Assembly: GCF_008085915.1 (NCBI RefSeq)
Contig: NZ_VSJK01000010.1
Coordinates: 124,001 to 188,000, forward strand
Reading direction: 5' to 3'
Source of the DNA: Oceaniovalibus sp. ACAM 378
Lineage (GTDB): Bacteria > Pseudomonadota > Alphaproteobacteria > Rhodobacterales > Rhodobacteraceae
Length of the DNA stretch: 64,000 nucleotides
Shown: positions 9,054-17,900 of the stretch, piece by piece
How the letters are laid out: every line of letters begins with the position of its first letter
Numbering within the stretch: position 1 is the stretch's first letter
Notes under the pieces: generated by a model
Told to the model about the DNA's origin: nothing
Seen by the model: only the letters and a program-made list of their open reading frames with translations
The model's database searches: none
Position numbers and translations under genes: made by a program

Positions 9054-10288
9054 CCCTTAAGAACGACTGTTTCGCGCTGCCCCCCGGCATACACTGGACC
9101 CCGGTTGACGACGCGCTTGCCCTGCTGCGCGAACGGCTGACCCCGGTTGTCGATACCCTGCGCATGCCGGTTGCCGCTGCTGACACAAGGATTCTGGCCG
9201 CCGACACCAGTGCCGCCCGCGCCAATCCACCGGCAGCAAACACGGCGATTGATGGCTATGGCTTTGCCCATGACGCGCTTTCCCCGGGGCCGCAGAGCCT
9301 GCCACTGATCGCCGGACGTGCGGCGGCGGGTGCCCCATTCAAAGGCTCGGTTCCGCCCGGTCATGCGCTGCGCATACTGACGGGCGCTCTGGTGCCATCC
9401 GGAATCGATACCGTGGTGATGCAAGAGGATTGCACGCGCACCGATGACACCCTGAGCTTTCCCGCGCTGCCCAAACCCGGTGCAAACACCCGCCGCGCGG
9501 GCGAGGATGTGGTGGCGGGCGCTCCGGTCCTGCCCCGTGGTCACCGGCTGCGCCCGCCCGATCTGGCGCTGCTGTCGGCGGTGGGTCTGGCCGAGGTCGA
9601 GGTATTCCGACCGCTGCGGGTCGGTGTTCTGTCCACCGGCGATGAACTGGCCGAACCGGGCACCACGGACGACCCTGCGCGCACCTTCGATGCCAACCGC
9701 CCGATGCTGCTGTCGCTGGTTGGGCGGTGGGGCTGTGTTCCGGTGGATCTGGGCCATGTGGGGGATGATCGCGCGGCCCTGCGCGCGGCGCTGGACGGTG
9801 CCGGATGCGACGCGATCCTGACGTCGGGCGGCGCTTCGTCAGGGGATGAAGACCATGTTTCGGCCCTGTTGCAGGATGCCGGATCGCTGGCCGCATGGCG
9901 GATCGCGCTGAAACCCGGACGCCCTCTGGCGCTTGGGGTCTGGCAGGGCACGCCGGTGTTCGGTCTGCCCGGCAACCCGGTGGCCGCATTGATCTGCACC
10001 CTGATCTTTGCCCGCCCCGCCCTGTCTTTGCTGAGTGGCGCAGACTGGACGCCGCCGCTCGCGTTCACCGTACCCGCCGCATTTCAGAAGTCGAAAAAAT
10101 CCGGGCGTCGGGAATATCTGCGCGCACGTCTGCACGACGGGCAAGCCCAGGCTTTTGGTTCAGAAGGATCGGGGCGGATTTCAGGACTCAGCTGGGCGGA
10201 TGGGCTGATCGAACTGTCCGAACCCGCACAGACGGTGAACCCCGGCGATCCGGTGCGGTTTCTGCCCTATGCCGGGTTCGGTTTCTGA
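9050..10288 (+). CDS. moeA: Molybdopterin molybdenumtransferase
   Basis: Inserts molybdate into adenylated molybdopterin. The 412 residues contain the MoeA landmarks NTAIDGYGFA, PPGHALRILTGALVPSG, ADTVVMQED-like IDTVVMQED, the GVLSTGDELAEPG motif, TSGGASSGDEDHV and PVFGLPGNPVAALI. ATG 9050 follows GGAGGAAACTGC and overlaps the previous stop, which fixes the start. It is the last gene of the fdhD-mobA-mobB-moeA unit. Confidence 0.96.
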   Translation: MTLKNDCFALPPGIHWTPVDDALALLRERLTPVVDTLRMPVAAADTRILAADTSAARANPPAANTAIDGYGFAHDALSPGPQSLPLIAGRAAAGAPFKGSVPPGHALRILTGALVPSGIDTVVMQEDCTRTDDTLSFPALPKPGANTRRAGEDVVAGAPVLPRGHRLRPPDLALLSAVGLAEVEVFRPLRVGVLSTGDELAEPGTTDDPARTFDANRPMLLSLVGRWGCVPVDLGHVGDDRAALRAALDGAGCDAILTSGGASSGDEDHVSALLQDAGSLAAWRIALKPGRPLALGVWQGTPVFGLPGNPVAALICTLIFARPALSLLSGADWTPPLAFTVPAAFQKSKKSGRREYLRARLHDGQAQAFGSEGSGRISGLSWADGLIELSEPAQTVNPGDPVRFLPYAGFGF

Positions 10289-10321
10289 CGCACGCCTTGC
10301 GTTGTCCCGTCCGGGCCACCC

Positions 10322-10942
10322 TCAGCCCTGTGGGGCGGGTGGCCGGGTGACCTTAAAAGTCACGCCATGGTTGTCATCGGCATCTTCATCGGTGATCGTA
10401 ACGCCTGCATCGCCGGTGCGCGCGGCAAAGGCCTTCATCGTGGCAACAGGGAAATAACTGCGCGGAAATCCTTCGAAACCTTGCAATTGCGCCAGAATCC
10501 CGGTGGTCGTGATGGAACAGGTCGCTTGCCCCGCCGCCCCCTGCTCCTGCGCGAGGCGCAGCGCCTTTTCCGCGACTTCCGGCGATACCGTCACAGACTG
10601 GCGCACGATGCGAAAGGTTTCGCGCGCATGGTAATCCTCGTACACGGCCTGAATGTTCGGATTGAACCCGTAAAGAACATCATTGCGTTCGGGCGCCCAT
10701 GGATGGCGGAATGACCCCGCCGGATCCCACAGAACCCGCTGGCTGCCACTGATCATCAGCGCCGTATGCGCGCCCGATCCCGAACGGTTGTTGATCACCG
10801 TATACAGTGTCAGCGACGACGGCCCGGGGTGGACATAGGCGCGGCGCTGGACCTCTTCCATCGGCGCAACCTCTGACACAGCTCCGACACCGCAGCCCGC
10901 AAGCCCGGTCATGGCCAGCAAGGCCAAAGCGCGGAAAATCAT
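10322..10942 (-). CDS. Conserved lipoprotein, function unknown
   Basis: A 206-residue protein whose first 17 residues end in the lipobox LAGC, so it is lipid-anchored. The body has a segment SLTLYTVINNRSGSGAHTAL and RVLWDPAGSFRHPWAP near 45-85 and a VTVSPEVAEKALRLA helix later. One further Cys is in ATCSITTTG. I do not recognise a named family. It follows the cytochrome oxidase subunit IV gene by only five bases, so the two may form a unit. Confidence 0.8.
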   Translation of the reverse strand: MIFRALALLAMTGLAGCGVGAVSEVAPMEEVQRRAYVHPGPSSLTLYTVINNRSGSGAHTALMISGSQRVLWDPAGSFRHPWAPERNDVLYGFNPNIQAVYEDYHARETFRIVRQSVTVSPEVAEKALRLAQEQGAAGQATCSITTTGILAQLQGFEGFPRSYFPVATMKAFAARTGDAGVTITDEDADDNHGVTFKVTRPPAPQG

Positions 10943-10947
10943 CCGGT

Positions 10948-11082
10948 TCAGCCGTTGATCACAGCAAGGAGAATCAGCGCAACAATGATTGTGATGGCAC
11001 TGCGGATGATAAAAGTTACGAACCCGGAGAAGGTTTTTTCCTGCACCTCGGTGTTCATCGTTCCATGCTTATAGTCGGCCAT
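10948..11082 (-). CDS. aa3-type cytochrome c oxidase subunit IV
   Basis: A 44-residue protein of a short soluble N-terminus (MADYKHGTMNTEVQEKTFSG) and a single membrane helix ending AVING. This is the pattern of the bacterial aa3 oxidase subunit IV, a small structural subunit of the respiratory terminal oxidase. The other oxidase genes are not in the window. Its ribosome site GGAAAG lies inside a perfect 10-base inverted repeat that ends one base before the start codon. Confidence 0.88.
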   Translation of the reverse strand: MADYKHGTMNTEVQEKTFSGFVTFIIRSAITIIVALILLAVING

Positions 11083-11083
11083 G

Positions 11084-11116
11084 TCGGTCTTTCCATTGTA
11101 ATGTCCGAAAGACCGA
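11084..11116 (-). promoter_or_regulatory. Hairpin covering the ribosome site of the oxidase subunit IV gene
   Basis: On the minus strand TCGGTCTTTC pairs perfectly with GAAAGACCGA across a 13-base loop. The second arm contains the GGAAAG ribosome site and ends one base before ATG 11082. As RNA this would hide the site, so it could limit or regulate translation. As DNA it could instead be an operator. Confidence 0.5.
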
Positions 11117-11137
11117 TAATCCATTTACCCCCCCCTG

Positions 11138-11641
11138 TCACGACCCCGCGACAGGGTTTCCGGCATCGGGCAGCGTTTCGTCCGCAACACCTTCCAGATC
11201 GGCGGCCAGCCGGAACCCGATACGCACCGGCTCCTTGTTGTTCGCCACTTTCGGCAGGGCGCGCAGAAACACGTTCAGCTGGGTGACATGCTGAATCAAT
11301 TGGGTCCGCGCACCGGAGGGATCCGAGCCATAGAAGGTTACGATATCGGGGTCATAGAACCCCATTCCTTCGATCCGCATGATGCCCGGGGCACCACCGA
11401 CAAAGCCCATCGCAATCTCGTGTTCGTTGTCCAACTGCTTTTCGAAATGCTGAATGTAGAGGACCAGCCGCTGATACGCCCATTCCGCCGGGCTTTTGCG
11501 ATCAACCGGTTTGTCCGCCACCGCGGCGGGCAGTTCGGCCTGCTCGGCCCCGCAAACGCCGTCTTGGGTGTGTACCGCATGGGCGCGCGGCATCGCTGCC
11601 GCTTCGGCCACCTCGGCTGTGGTCTGGATCGGATCGTCCAT
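11138..11641 (-). CDS. DUF6173-like conserved protein
   Basis: A 167-residue soluble protein. The first 50 residues look unstructured and Ala-rich. From about 60 there is a conserved-looking domain with SPAEWAYQRLVLYIQHFEK, DNEHEIAMGFVGG, IEGMGFYDPDIVTFYG and QLIQHVTQLNVFLRALPK. I associate this pattern with DUF6173 proteins of Rhodobacterales; function is unknown. ATG 11641 has a GAAGGG site upstream and avoids an Arg-rich extension. Confidence 0.75.
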   Translation of the reverse strand: MDDPIQTTAEVAEAAAMPRAHAVHTQDGVCGAEQAELPAAVADKPVDRKSPAEWAYQRLVLYIQHFEKQLDNEHEIAMGFVGGAPGIMRIEGMGFYDPDIVTFYGSDPSGARTQLIQHVTQLNVFLRALPKVANNKEPVRIGFRLAADLEGVADETLPDAGNPVAGS

Positions 11642-11761
11642 CCTGCGCCCTTCCGTTTTGCGGGCTTTCTGCGCCGCGAACCCTGACCACCTTGGCCTCC
11701 GCATCGCGGGCAGGTCAAGCGGTGCCGGTTGCCGCGCCCCGGCCAACCGAACGTTACCGTT

Positions 11762-12934
11762 TCAGGGACGGGTGTGGCCGATCGGCGTTTGCCCTGCTTC
11801 ACTGCGACGCAGTGGCACAAGACAGCCCATCACTGCCAGCAGGATCAGGGCAACGAAGCCAAACGAAGCGCGCAGACTGAGAAGTTCGGACAGCAGGCCC
11901 ATCACGGGCGGCCCGATGAAAAACCCGAGAAACCCCAGAACCGCGGTGCGCGAAATCGCCTTGGTGCGCATCGATGGAGCCACCCGCTTGCCGACCAGCG
12001 CCAACGCCATCGGCGCCAGCACCGAAATGCCCAGCCCCAGCATGGCGAACCCGGCATAGGCCAGCGGCAGGTTGACCGCGAAGGCCGCCAGCGCCGCCCC
12101 CGATGCAGACAGCAGGCAGGCCCAGCGGATCACTGTCACCTCGCGCAGCCGGTCCGCCACCACCTGACCAGACAGCCGGCCGATGGCCATGGTCAGGCCC
12201 AGCATCGCGGGGCCGAAGGCACCTTCTGCCGCACCGCCGCCCAGCGTGCGCTCGATATGCAGGGCCGACCACCCCTCGGCCGCGTTCTCGGCCATGAAAG
12301 CCACCAGAACGATCAGGCCGCCCCAGAACACGATGGCGCGGGGAAAGGCGCGGCGGCTTTCCGGGCTCTCGGGGCCGGTCTGTTCGACCGGCATGACCAT
12401 CCAGCGGGTGGCCATCAGAGTGACTGCACCGACCCCGGCGAACATGGCGATTGGCGTCAATTCCGCCTCGCGCGCGACAGCCGTAACAATGGCGCCGCAG
12501 GCATAGGCGACCGAGAACATCCCGTGGTTAAGGTTCATCAGTGATCGTCCGTGCCGCGCCTCAAGTTCGCTGACCCGCGCGTTCATCACCACATCGGTCA
12601 ACCCCGACGCCATGCCGACCACCGCCATTGCCGCACCGAACAGAACCACATTTCCGGCAAGCCCAGGCAGCAAAAACGCCAGTGTCAAACAGGCCGAGGC
12701 AAAGGGCAGCGCCCGCGCCCCCAGCCGGGAATCGGCCAGCGGCGCGAGCCACATGGACAACACCAGCCCAAACGCCGAACACAGCAACGCCAACCCGAAC
12801 ACGCCATCTGCCGCCCCCAGCCCCGATTTGATCACCGGCACAAAGGCCGCGAAAACGCCCCACAACGCGCCCATCCCGGCAAAGGCCAGAGCCGGCGAAC
12901 GCGACAGGACAAGGGCAGACCACAGGTTGTTCAT
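11762..12934 (-). CDS. Major facilitator superfamily transporter
   Basis: A 390-residue inner-membrane protein with about 12 hydrophobic segments. The early helix reads SPALAFAGMGALWGVFAAFVP and a MFS loop motif appears as LADSRLGARALPFASA near 75-90. It belongs to the general MFS group (YbjJ-like in layout); the substrate is unknown. ATG 12934 (MNNLWSALVL) is used; the frame stays open upstream through a repeat element, so a longer form starting inside the repeat is formally possible but unlikely. Confidence 0.88.
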   Translation of the reverse strand: MNNLWSALVLSRSPALAFAGMGALWGVFAAFVPVIKSGLGAADGVFGLALLCSAFGLVLSMWLAPLADSRLGARALPFASACLTLAFLLPGLAGNVVLFGAAMAVVGMASGLTDVVMNARVSELEARHGRSLMNLNHGMFSVAYACGAIVTAVAREAELTPIAMFAGVGAVTLMATRWMVMPVEQTGPESPESRRAFPRAIVFWGGLIVLVAFMAENAAEGWSALHIERTLGGGAAEGAFGPAMLGLTMAIGRLSGQVVADRLREVTVIRWACLLSASGAALAAFAVNLPLAYAGFAMLGLGISVLAPMALALVGKRVAPSMRTKAISRTAVLGFLGFFIGPPVMGLLSELLSLRASFGFVALILLAVMGCLVPLRRSEAGQTPIGHTRP

Positions 12935-13014
12935 GGCGCGCGCATGCCAGCAATCGTCAGGGACGGCAAGCGACGAACCGCCAGCTGCCGCGCCACCGGC
13001 GATGTCGGAATTTA

Positions 13015-13063
13015 AGTATTTATACAAAGAAGAAGCTGGCGGTTTCTTCTTTGCACAAATACT
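13015..13063. repeat. Two inverted copies of a dispersed 20-base motif
   Basis: AGTATTTATACAAAGAAGAA (13015-13034) faces its near reverse complement TTCTTCTTTGCACAAATACT (13044-13063) across nine bases. In a minus-strand transcript the two mismatches become G-U pairs, giving a full 20-pair hairpin. The same motif occurs singly at 43751 and 47915. The pair sits in the 259-base gap between the MFS gene and rplY and is AT-rich against its surroundings. Confidence 0.7.
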
Positions 13064-13193
13064 CATGCCCGGCCAACCACACGTCCCGATGCGTCGGGGG
13101 CTTTTCAAGAGCAAAAAATTGCCCTAAGGACGCGCATTCATGGGCGGACACCCTTGGAGGCCGCCCGCAACCCGAATCTCTGGAGAATTCAAC

Positions 13194-13838
13194 ATGGCTG
13201 GTCAAATCCCAGACATCATTGCGCTGGCACGCGCGGGGACAGGCAAGGGGGCCGCCCGTACCGCTCGTCGCGAAGGGCTTGTGCCCGGAATCGTCTATGG
13301 CGGGGGCGGCGAGCCGCTGCCGATCAATCTGCCCTATAATGCGTTGCTGAAGCAACTGAAGGCAGGTCGTTTCCTGTCAACGCTGTTCAACCTCAAGGTC
13401 GAAGGCCACGAGGATGTACGGGTGATCTGCCGCGGCGTTCAGCGTCATGTGGTCAAGGATCTGCCGACCCACGTCGATCTGATGCGCCTCAAGCGCACCA
13501 GCCGCGTTTCGCTGTTCATCCCGGTGGAAGTGATCGGCCACGAGGAATGCCCCGCCCTGCGCAAGGGTGGCGTGCTGACCATGGTCCGCCCCGAGGTGGA
13601 GCTGCGCTGCACCGCCGGCGACATCCCCGAGAGCATCACCGTTTCGATCGCCGGACTCGAAATCGGCGACACGGTGACGATTTCGAACGTGACGCTGCCC
13701 GACGGGACCCGCGCAACGATCGATCGTGACTTCGTCATCGCCAACCTGTCGGCTCCCGCCGGTCTGCTCTCTTCGGGCAGCGAAGACGACGATGCCGAAG
13801 CAGGACCCGAAGCGGAAGAAGCACCCGCCGCGGACTGA
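13194..13838 (+). CDS. rplY: 50S ribosomal protein L25 (general stress protein Ctc form)
   Basis: Binds 5S rRNA in the large subunit. The 214 residues consist of an L25 domain (about 5-95, with [25 protein letters not shown]) and the C-terminal TL5/Ctc domain, ending in an acidic Glu/Asp/Ala tail. ATG 13194 follows GGAGAATTCAAC. An Ala-Asp-Glu tail is common in alphaproteobacterial L25. It is followed by a strong terminator and then pth, the usual neighbour. Confidence 0.96.
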   Translation: MAGQIPDIIALARAGTGKGAARTARREGLVPGIVYGGGGEPLPINLPYNALLKQLKAGRFLSTLFNLKVEGHEDVRVICRGVQRHVVKDLPTHVDLMRLKRTSRVSLFIPVEVIGHEECPALRKGGVLTMVRPEVELRCTAGDIPESITVSIAGLEIGDTVTISNVTLPDGTRATIDRDFVIANLSAPAGLLSSGSEDDDAEAGPEAEEAPAAD

Positions 13839-13861
13839 TCACCGCCAATGTGGTATCGATT

Positions 13862-13885
13862 CGGGGCCCTTCGGGGCCCCGTTTT
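13862..13885 (+). terminator. Rho-independent terminator after rplY
   Basis: An eight-pair stem CGGGGCCC / GGGCCCCG closed by a TTCG tetraloop and followed by TTTT, 23 bases after the rplY stop. A classic intrinsic terminator that separates rplY from pth. Confidence 0.92.
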
Positions 13886-14045
13886 CGTAAGCCGCCATGA
13901 ACTTGCCCGACGACGGGGACCGGCGAAGAAGACTTTGAGCGGCATCGAATTGCGCCAAAGAGCCGGGCGACATCAGATCCGACAGTTTCCAAGTTAAGTC
14001 ATCTGGCTTTAGGGTGGCGCGACTCTCAGCAACAGGACCGACCCC

Positions 14046-14783
14046 ATGCAGCTTTTTGCCGGTCTCGGAAATCCCGGCGCGAAATACGCGCAGAACCGCC
14101 ATAACATCGGGTTCATGGCGCTGGACCGGATCGCCGATGATCACGGCTTTTCCCCCTGGCGCGCGCGGTTTCAGGGTCATATGGCCGAGGGTGTTCTTGG
14201 CGGCGAGAAGGTGCTGCTGCTCAAGCCGGACACATTCATGAACCTGTCGGGCCAATCGGTGGGCGAAGCGATGCGGTTCTTCAAACTGTCCCCCGCCGAG
14301 ATCACCGTTTTTCACGACGAGATCGATCTTGCCCCCGGCAAGCTGCGCCTGAAAACCGGCGGCGGACACGCGGGCCACAACGGGCTGCGCTCGCTGCACC
14401 AGCATATCGGCGCCGAGTATCACCGTGTGCGGATGGGCGTCGGTCATCCCGGGCACAAGGATGCGGTGGCGGGATACGTGCTGCATGATTTCGCCAAGGC
14501 GGATCAGGACTGGCTTGACGATATGCTGCGTGGCATCTGCGATGGCGCGGCAAAGCTAGCGGCGGGGGACGGGCCGGGGTTCCTGAATGCTGTCGCGCTG
14601 CGTCTGTCGCCGGCGCGGTCCTCCAAGTCTCAGCAGGCCGCAGAAAAGCCGAAAACGCCCACGGCCAAAGCCGCTGCGCCCGCACCGACCGCGGCCAAAC
14701 CCGCCGCCCCGGAACCGACCGCCCCCGAACCGACCCCAGACACCCGCAACCCATTGCAGAAGCTCGCTGACCGCTTCCGCTGA
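14046..14783 (+). CDS. pth: Peptidyl-tRNA hydrolase with Ala/Pro-rich tail
   Basis: Releases tRNA from stalled peptidyl-tRNA. The N-terminus MQLFAGLGNPGAKYAQNRHNIGF holds the catalytic His at 19 and the conserved Asn at 9; FHDEID and GGGHAGHNGLRS are also present. The enzyme core ends near residue 190. A 55-residue tail rich in Ala, Pro, Lys and Thr follows, ending NPLQKLADRFR; the total of 245 is longer than the roughly 195 of E. coli Pth. Such tails occur in related bacteria; their role is unknown. Confidence 0.96.
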   Translation: MQLFAGLGNPGAKYAQNRHNIGFMALDRIADDHGFSPWRARFQGHMAEGVLGGEKVLLLKPDTFMNLSGQSVGEAMRFFKLSPAEITVFHDEIDLAPGKLRLKTGGGHAGHNGLRSLHQHIGAEYHRVRMGVGHPGHKDAVAGYVLHDFAKADQDWLDDMLRGICDGAAKLAAGDGPGFLNAVALRLSPARSSKSQQAAEKPKTPTAKAAAPAPTAAKPAAPEPTAPEPTPDTRNPLQKLADRFR

Positions 14784-14795
14784 GAAAGGCCGACA

Positions 14796-15170
14796 ATGGA
14801 CAAGGACGCCGCCGTCAACGTATTGGGCGAAACGCTCGCTCTATGCTCGACCACTCCGATGACGGGATTCTTCCGTGACGGCCACTGCAACACCTGCGCC
14901 GCCGATCAGGGCAGCCATACGGTCTGTGCGGTGTTGACGGCCGAATTCCTCGCGTTTTCGAAATACGTCGGCAACGACCTGTCCACCCCCCGCCCCGAAT
15001 TTGGCTTTGCCGGTCTGAAATCAGGCGATCAATGGTGTCTGTGCGCCAGTCGGTTCCTGCAGGCCCACGACGAGGGCTGCGCACCCCGCGTCAACCTGTC
15101 GGCGACGCATCTGCGCGCGCTCGACATCATTCCGCTGGAGGTGCTGCAGATGAATGCGGCGCCGACGTGA
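14796..15170 (+). CDS. DUF2237 family protein
   Basis: A 124-residue soluble protein matching the DUF2237 pattern: NVLGETLALCS, TGFFRDGHCNTC, HTVCAVLTAEFLAFSK, GNDLSTPRPEFGF and GDQWCLCASRF. Six cysteines, several in conserved places, hint at metal or redox chemistry, but no function is known. It starts 12 bases after pth and is probably co-transcribed. Confidence 0.9.
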   Translation: MDKDAAVNVLGETLALCSTTPMTGFFRDGHCNTCAADQGSHTVCAVLTAEFLAFSKYVGNDLSTPRPEFGFAGLKSGDQWCLCASRFLQAHDEGCAPRVNLSATHLRALDIIPLEVLQMNAAPT

Positions 15171-15215
15171 GTTGTACTTTCCCGATAATTTCGCCTGAAA
15201 GAGCCTGACAATTCC

Positions 15216-15542
15216 ATGACAAACCGCCATAAAATGACATTCGTCAATCCGACCTTTCATCCCGGGCTGAACATCACTGTGCGCCACGGCGACAAATGGG
15301 CGCGGCTGGCGCGGATCGGCGACCTGATCGAAATCGATGGCCCCGAAGGTGTGATCAGCGCACCTGTGGCCGGCTTGCTGCACTGTGCCGAGATCGCGGA
15401 TATTCCCGATGGCATCATGGCGCTGGAGCACGACACAGACGCGCGCAACCACACCGGATTGCGCCGCATCCTCGACGATATCTATGGTCCGACAGACAGC
15501 GGTCTGCGTGAAGTTACGGTTGTGTTTCTAACCATCGAGTGA
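15216..15542 (+). CDS. Hypothetical protein
   Basis: A 108-residue soluble, acidic protein. The segment HPGLNITVRHGDKWARLARIGDLIEI at about 15-40 resembles the opening strand pattern of ASCH/PUA-like small domains, but I cannot assign it. It lies 45 bases after the DUF2237 gene in the same direction. No signal peptide or membrane helix. No strong ribosome site is seen; the start is the first ATG. Confidence 0.6.
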   Translation: MTNRHKMTFVNPTFHPGLNITVRHGDKWARLARIGDLIEIDGPEGVISAPVAGLLHCAEIADIPDGIMALEHDTDARNHTGLRRILDDIYGPTDSGLREVTVVFLTIE

Positions 15543-15552
15543 CGCGGATCAC

Positions 15553-15577
15553 ACCGCGCCACCCGTTCGGGCGCGGT
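15553..15577. terminator. GC-rich hairpin between convergent genes
   Basis: ACCGCGCC / GGCGCGGT with a nine-base loop lies between the stops of the 108-residue gene and trpB. There is no T tract on either side, so it may act as a weak bidirectional terminator or transcript-end stabiliser only. Confidence 0.4.
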
Positions 15578-15578
15578 A

Positions 15579-16808
15579 TCAGCCCGCGCCGGTCATGTCC
15601 CAGCCAAGATGTTTGGCGACGGTAAAGATGTCCTTGTCGCCACGGCCACACATATTCATGCAGATGATGTGATCGGACGGAAGATCCGGCGCGATCTTCA
15701 TCACATGGGCCAGCGCGTGGGAGGGCTCCAGCGCCGGGATGATGCCTTCAAGCGCGCAGGACAGTTGGAACGCCTCCAGCGCTTCGGTATCGGTGATCGA
15801 CACATATTGCGCCCGCCCGATATCGTGCAACCAGGCATGTTCCGGTCCGATCCCGGGATAATCCAGCCCCGCCGAGATCGAGAACCCCTCAAGGATCTGC
15901 CCGTCGTCGTCCTGTAACAGATAGGTGCGGTTGCCATGCAGCACGCCGGGGCGACCACCGGTCAGAGAGGCGCAATGCTCCATCTTGGCATTCACGCCCT
16001 TGCCCCCGGCTTCCACGCCGATGATGTTCACCGACTTGTCGTCGAGGAATGGAAAGAACAGCCCCATGGCGTTCGATCCACCGCCGATCGCCGCGATGAG
16101 CGTATCGGGCAGGCGTCCCTCCTGTTCGGCCAGTTGCTCCTTGGCTTCTTTACCGATGATCGATTGGAAATCGCGCACCATGGCGGGGTATGGGTGCGGC
16201 CCGGCCACCGTGCCGATGCAATAGAACGTGTCGCGCACGTTGGTCACCCAGTCGCGCAGCGCGTCGTTCATCGCATCCTTCAGGGTGCCGCGCCCAGAGG
16301 TTACCGGCACCACCTCGGCCCCCAGCAGCTTCATCCGGAACACGTTGGGCGACTGACGTTCAACGTCATGGGCGCCCATATAGACGACGCATTTCAGCCC
16401 GAACTTGGCGCAGACGGTTGCCGTGGCCACGCCATGTTGTCCCGCCCCGGTTTCGGCAATGATCCGGGTCTTGCCCATACGCCGCGCCAAAAGGATCTGC
16501 CCCAGCACGTTGTTGATCTTATGGGCGCCGGTGTGGTTCAACTCATCACGCTTGAAATAGATTTTTGCGCCGCCAAGATGCTCGGTCATCCGCTGGGCGA
16601 AATACATCGGGCTGGGACGGCCGACATAGTGGGTCCACAGATCATTCATCTCGGCCCAGAATGAATCGTCGGTCTTGGCCTTTTCGTATTCGGCCTCAAG
16701 CCTCAGGATCAGCGGCATCAGGGTTTCGGATACGAACCGTCCGCCGAAGTCACCGAACCGCCCGTTTTCATCCGGGCCCTTCATGAAGCTGTTGAAAAGA
16801 TCGTTCAT
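15579..16808 (-). CDS. trpB: Tryptophan synthase beta chain
   Basis: Makes tryptophan from indole and serine with PLP. The 409 residues show [17 protein letters not shown] at the N-terminus, the PLP lysine in [12 protein letters not shown] (about residue 98), [11 protein letters not shown] and the phosphate-binding GGGSNAMG. Gene order on the minus strand is trpF, a GNAT gene, trpB. trpA is not visible, as the next gene downstream is convergent. Confidence 0.97.
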   Translation of the reverse strand: MNDLFNSFMKGPDENGRFGDFGGRFVSETLMPLILRLEAEYEKAKTDDSFWAEMNDLWTHYVGRPSPMYFAQRMTEHLGGAKIYFKRDELNHTGAHKINNVLGQILLARRMGKTRIIAETGAGQHGVATATVCAKFGLKCVVYMGAHDVERQSPNVFRMKLLGAEVVPVTSGRGTLKDAMNDALRDWVTNVRDTFYCIGTVAGPHPYPAMVRDFQSIIGKEAKEQLAEQEGRLPDTLIAAIGGGSNAMGLFFPFLDDKSVNIIGVEAGGKGVNAKMEHCASLTGGRPGVLHGNRTYLLQDDDGQILEGFSISAGLDYPGIGPEHAWLHDIGRAQYVSITDTEALEAFQLSCALEGIIPALEPSHALAHVMKIAPDLPSDHIICMNMCGRGDKDIFTVAKHLGWDMTGAG

Positions 16809-16827
16809 GGTATGCGCCCCCCAATTG

Positions 16828-17271
16828 TCAGGTCAGGTCGCGTTTAAAGCCAATATGCGAGGCGGTAAAGCCGACGCTTTCGTAAAACGCCCGGGCACGG
16901 TCACGAGAGGCGTTCATCGTCAGTTGTAAAAGGGCACAACCGGCGGCGCGGGCGCGGGTTTCGGCGTCCGCCAGCATCAAAGCGCCGATCCCCAGCCCGC
17001 GCTGATCCGAGGCGACGCGGACCGATTCAACCTGTGCCCGCCGGGCGGCACGAAGCGACAGGCCAGAAATAAAGGTGAGCTGATATGTGGCGATCACCCG
17101 CCCGCCCTGTTCACCGACAATCAGATGATTCGCCGCTTCGCGCTGCATCGCATCGAAGGCGGCCAGGTAACGTGCCGGATCCTCATCCTCGCGCCCGGCC
17201 CCCAAGGCGTCGTCACGCAGCAAGGCAACGACAGCAGGCACATCGGCGGAAGTGGCCAGACGCCAGATCAT
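16828..17271 (-). CDS. GNAT-family N-acetyltransferase
   Basis: A 147-residue acetyltransferase fold. The acetyl-CoA binding motif A reads [17 protein letters not shown] at about 87-103, and motif B has [19 protein letters not shown] near the C-terminus. ATG 17271 overlaps the trpF stop (ATGA), so it is coupled to trpF, and trpB follows 19 bases after its end. The substrate is unknown. Its place inside the trp unit is unusual, as trpF and trpB are normally neighbours. Confidence 0.88.
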   Translation of the reverse strand: MIWRLATSADVPAVVALLRDDALGAGREDEDPARYLAAFDAMQREAANHLIVGEQGGRVIATYQLTFISGLSLRAARRAQVESVRVASDQRGLGIGALMLADAETRARAAGCALLQLTMNASRDRARAFYESVGFTASHIGFKRDLT

Positions 17272-17894
17272 GCCGCCGCCAGAAATGCCGCGATCCGCGC
17301 CACATCCTTGACCCCGGGGGCTGATTCCACGCCCGATGATACGTCGACCTGCTGCGCGCCCGTCAGGCGCACCGCCTCGGCCACATTGGCGGGGGTCAGC
17401 CCCCCGGCAAGCATCCATGGAACCGGCCAGCGCCGCCCGGCAATCAGCCGCCAGTCAAACGCGATGCCGTTGCCCCCCGGAAGCCCGCCGGCGCTTGGCG
17501 GCTTCGCATCGATCAGCAATTGATCCGCAACGGATGCGTAATCGGTCAAGGCAGCCAGATCACCTTCATTCGCGATGCCCACCGCTTTCATCACAGGGAG
17601 CCCGAAACGCGCCCGCACCTCGGCCACGCGATCAGGCGTCTCGCGCCCGTGCAACTGCAACATGTCTATCGGTACGAGGGCGAGCAATTCATCAAGCGCC
17701 GCGTTATCGGCGTCGACGGTCAGCGCGACCTTGCACTGCCCCGCAGGAACCGCGACCGCCAGTTCGGCAGCACGCTCAAACGTCAGATGGCGCGGCGATT
17801 TTGCGAAGAAGACAAAGCCGACATAGGCAGCATCACGCGCAGCGTGCAGGTCACCCTCGCGGGTCAGCCCGCAGATCTTGACCCGAGTCGTCAT
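17268..17894 (-). CDS. trpF: Phosphoribosylanthranilate isomerase
   Basis: Third enzyme of the tryptophan branch. The 208-residue TIM barrel starts [12 protein letters not shown], with the catalytic Cys at residue 8, then [23 protein letters not shown] and the phosphate-binding [14 protein letters not shown] and [14 protein letters not shown]. The acid residue of the last strands is in place. First gene of the trpF-GNAT-trpB unit; lapA lies seven bases upstream on the same strand. Confidence 0.96.
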   Translation of the reverse strand: MTTRVKICGLTREGDLHAARDAAYVGFVFFAKSPRHLTFERAAELAVAVPAGQCKVALTVDADNAALDELLALVPIDMLQLHGRETPDRVAEVRARFGLPVMKAVGIANEGDLAALTDYASVADQLLIDAKPPSAGGLPGGNGIAFDWRLIAGRRWPVPWMLAGGLTPANVAEAVRLTGAQQVDVSSGVESAPGVKDVARIAAFLAAA

Positions 17895-17900
17895 ATAACC

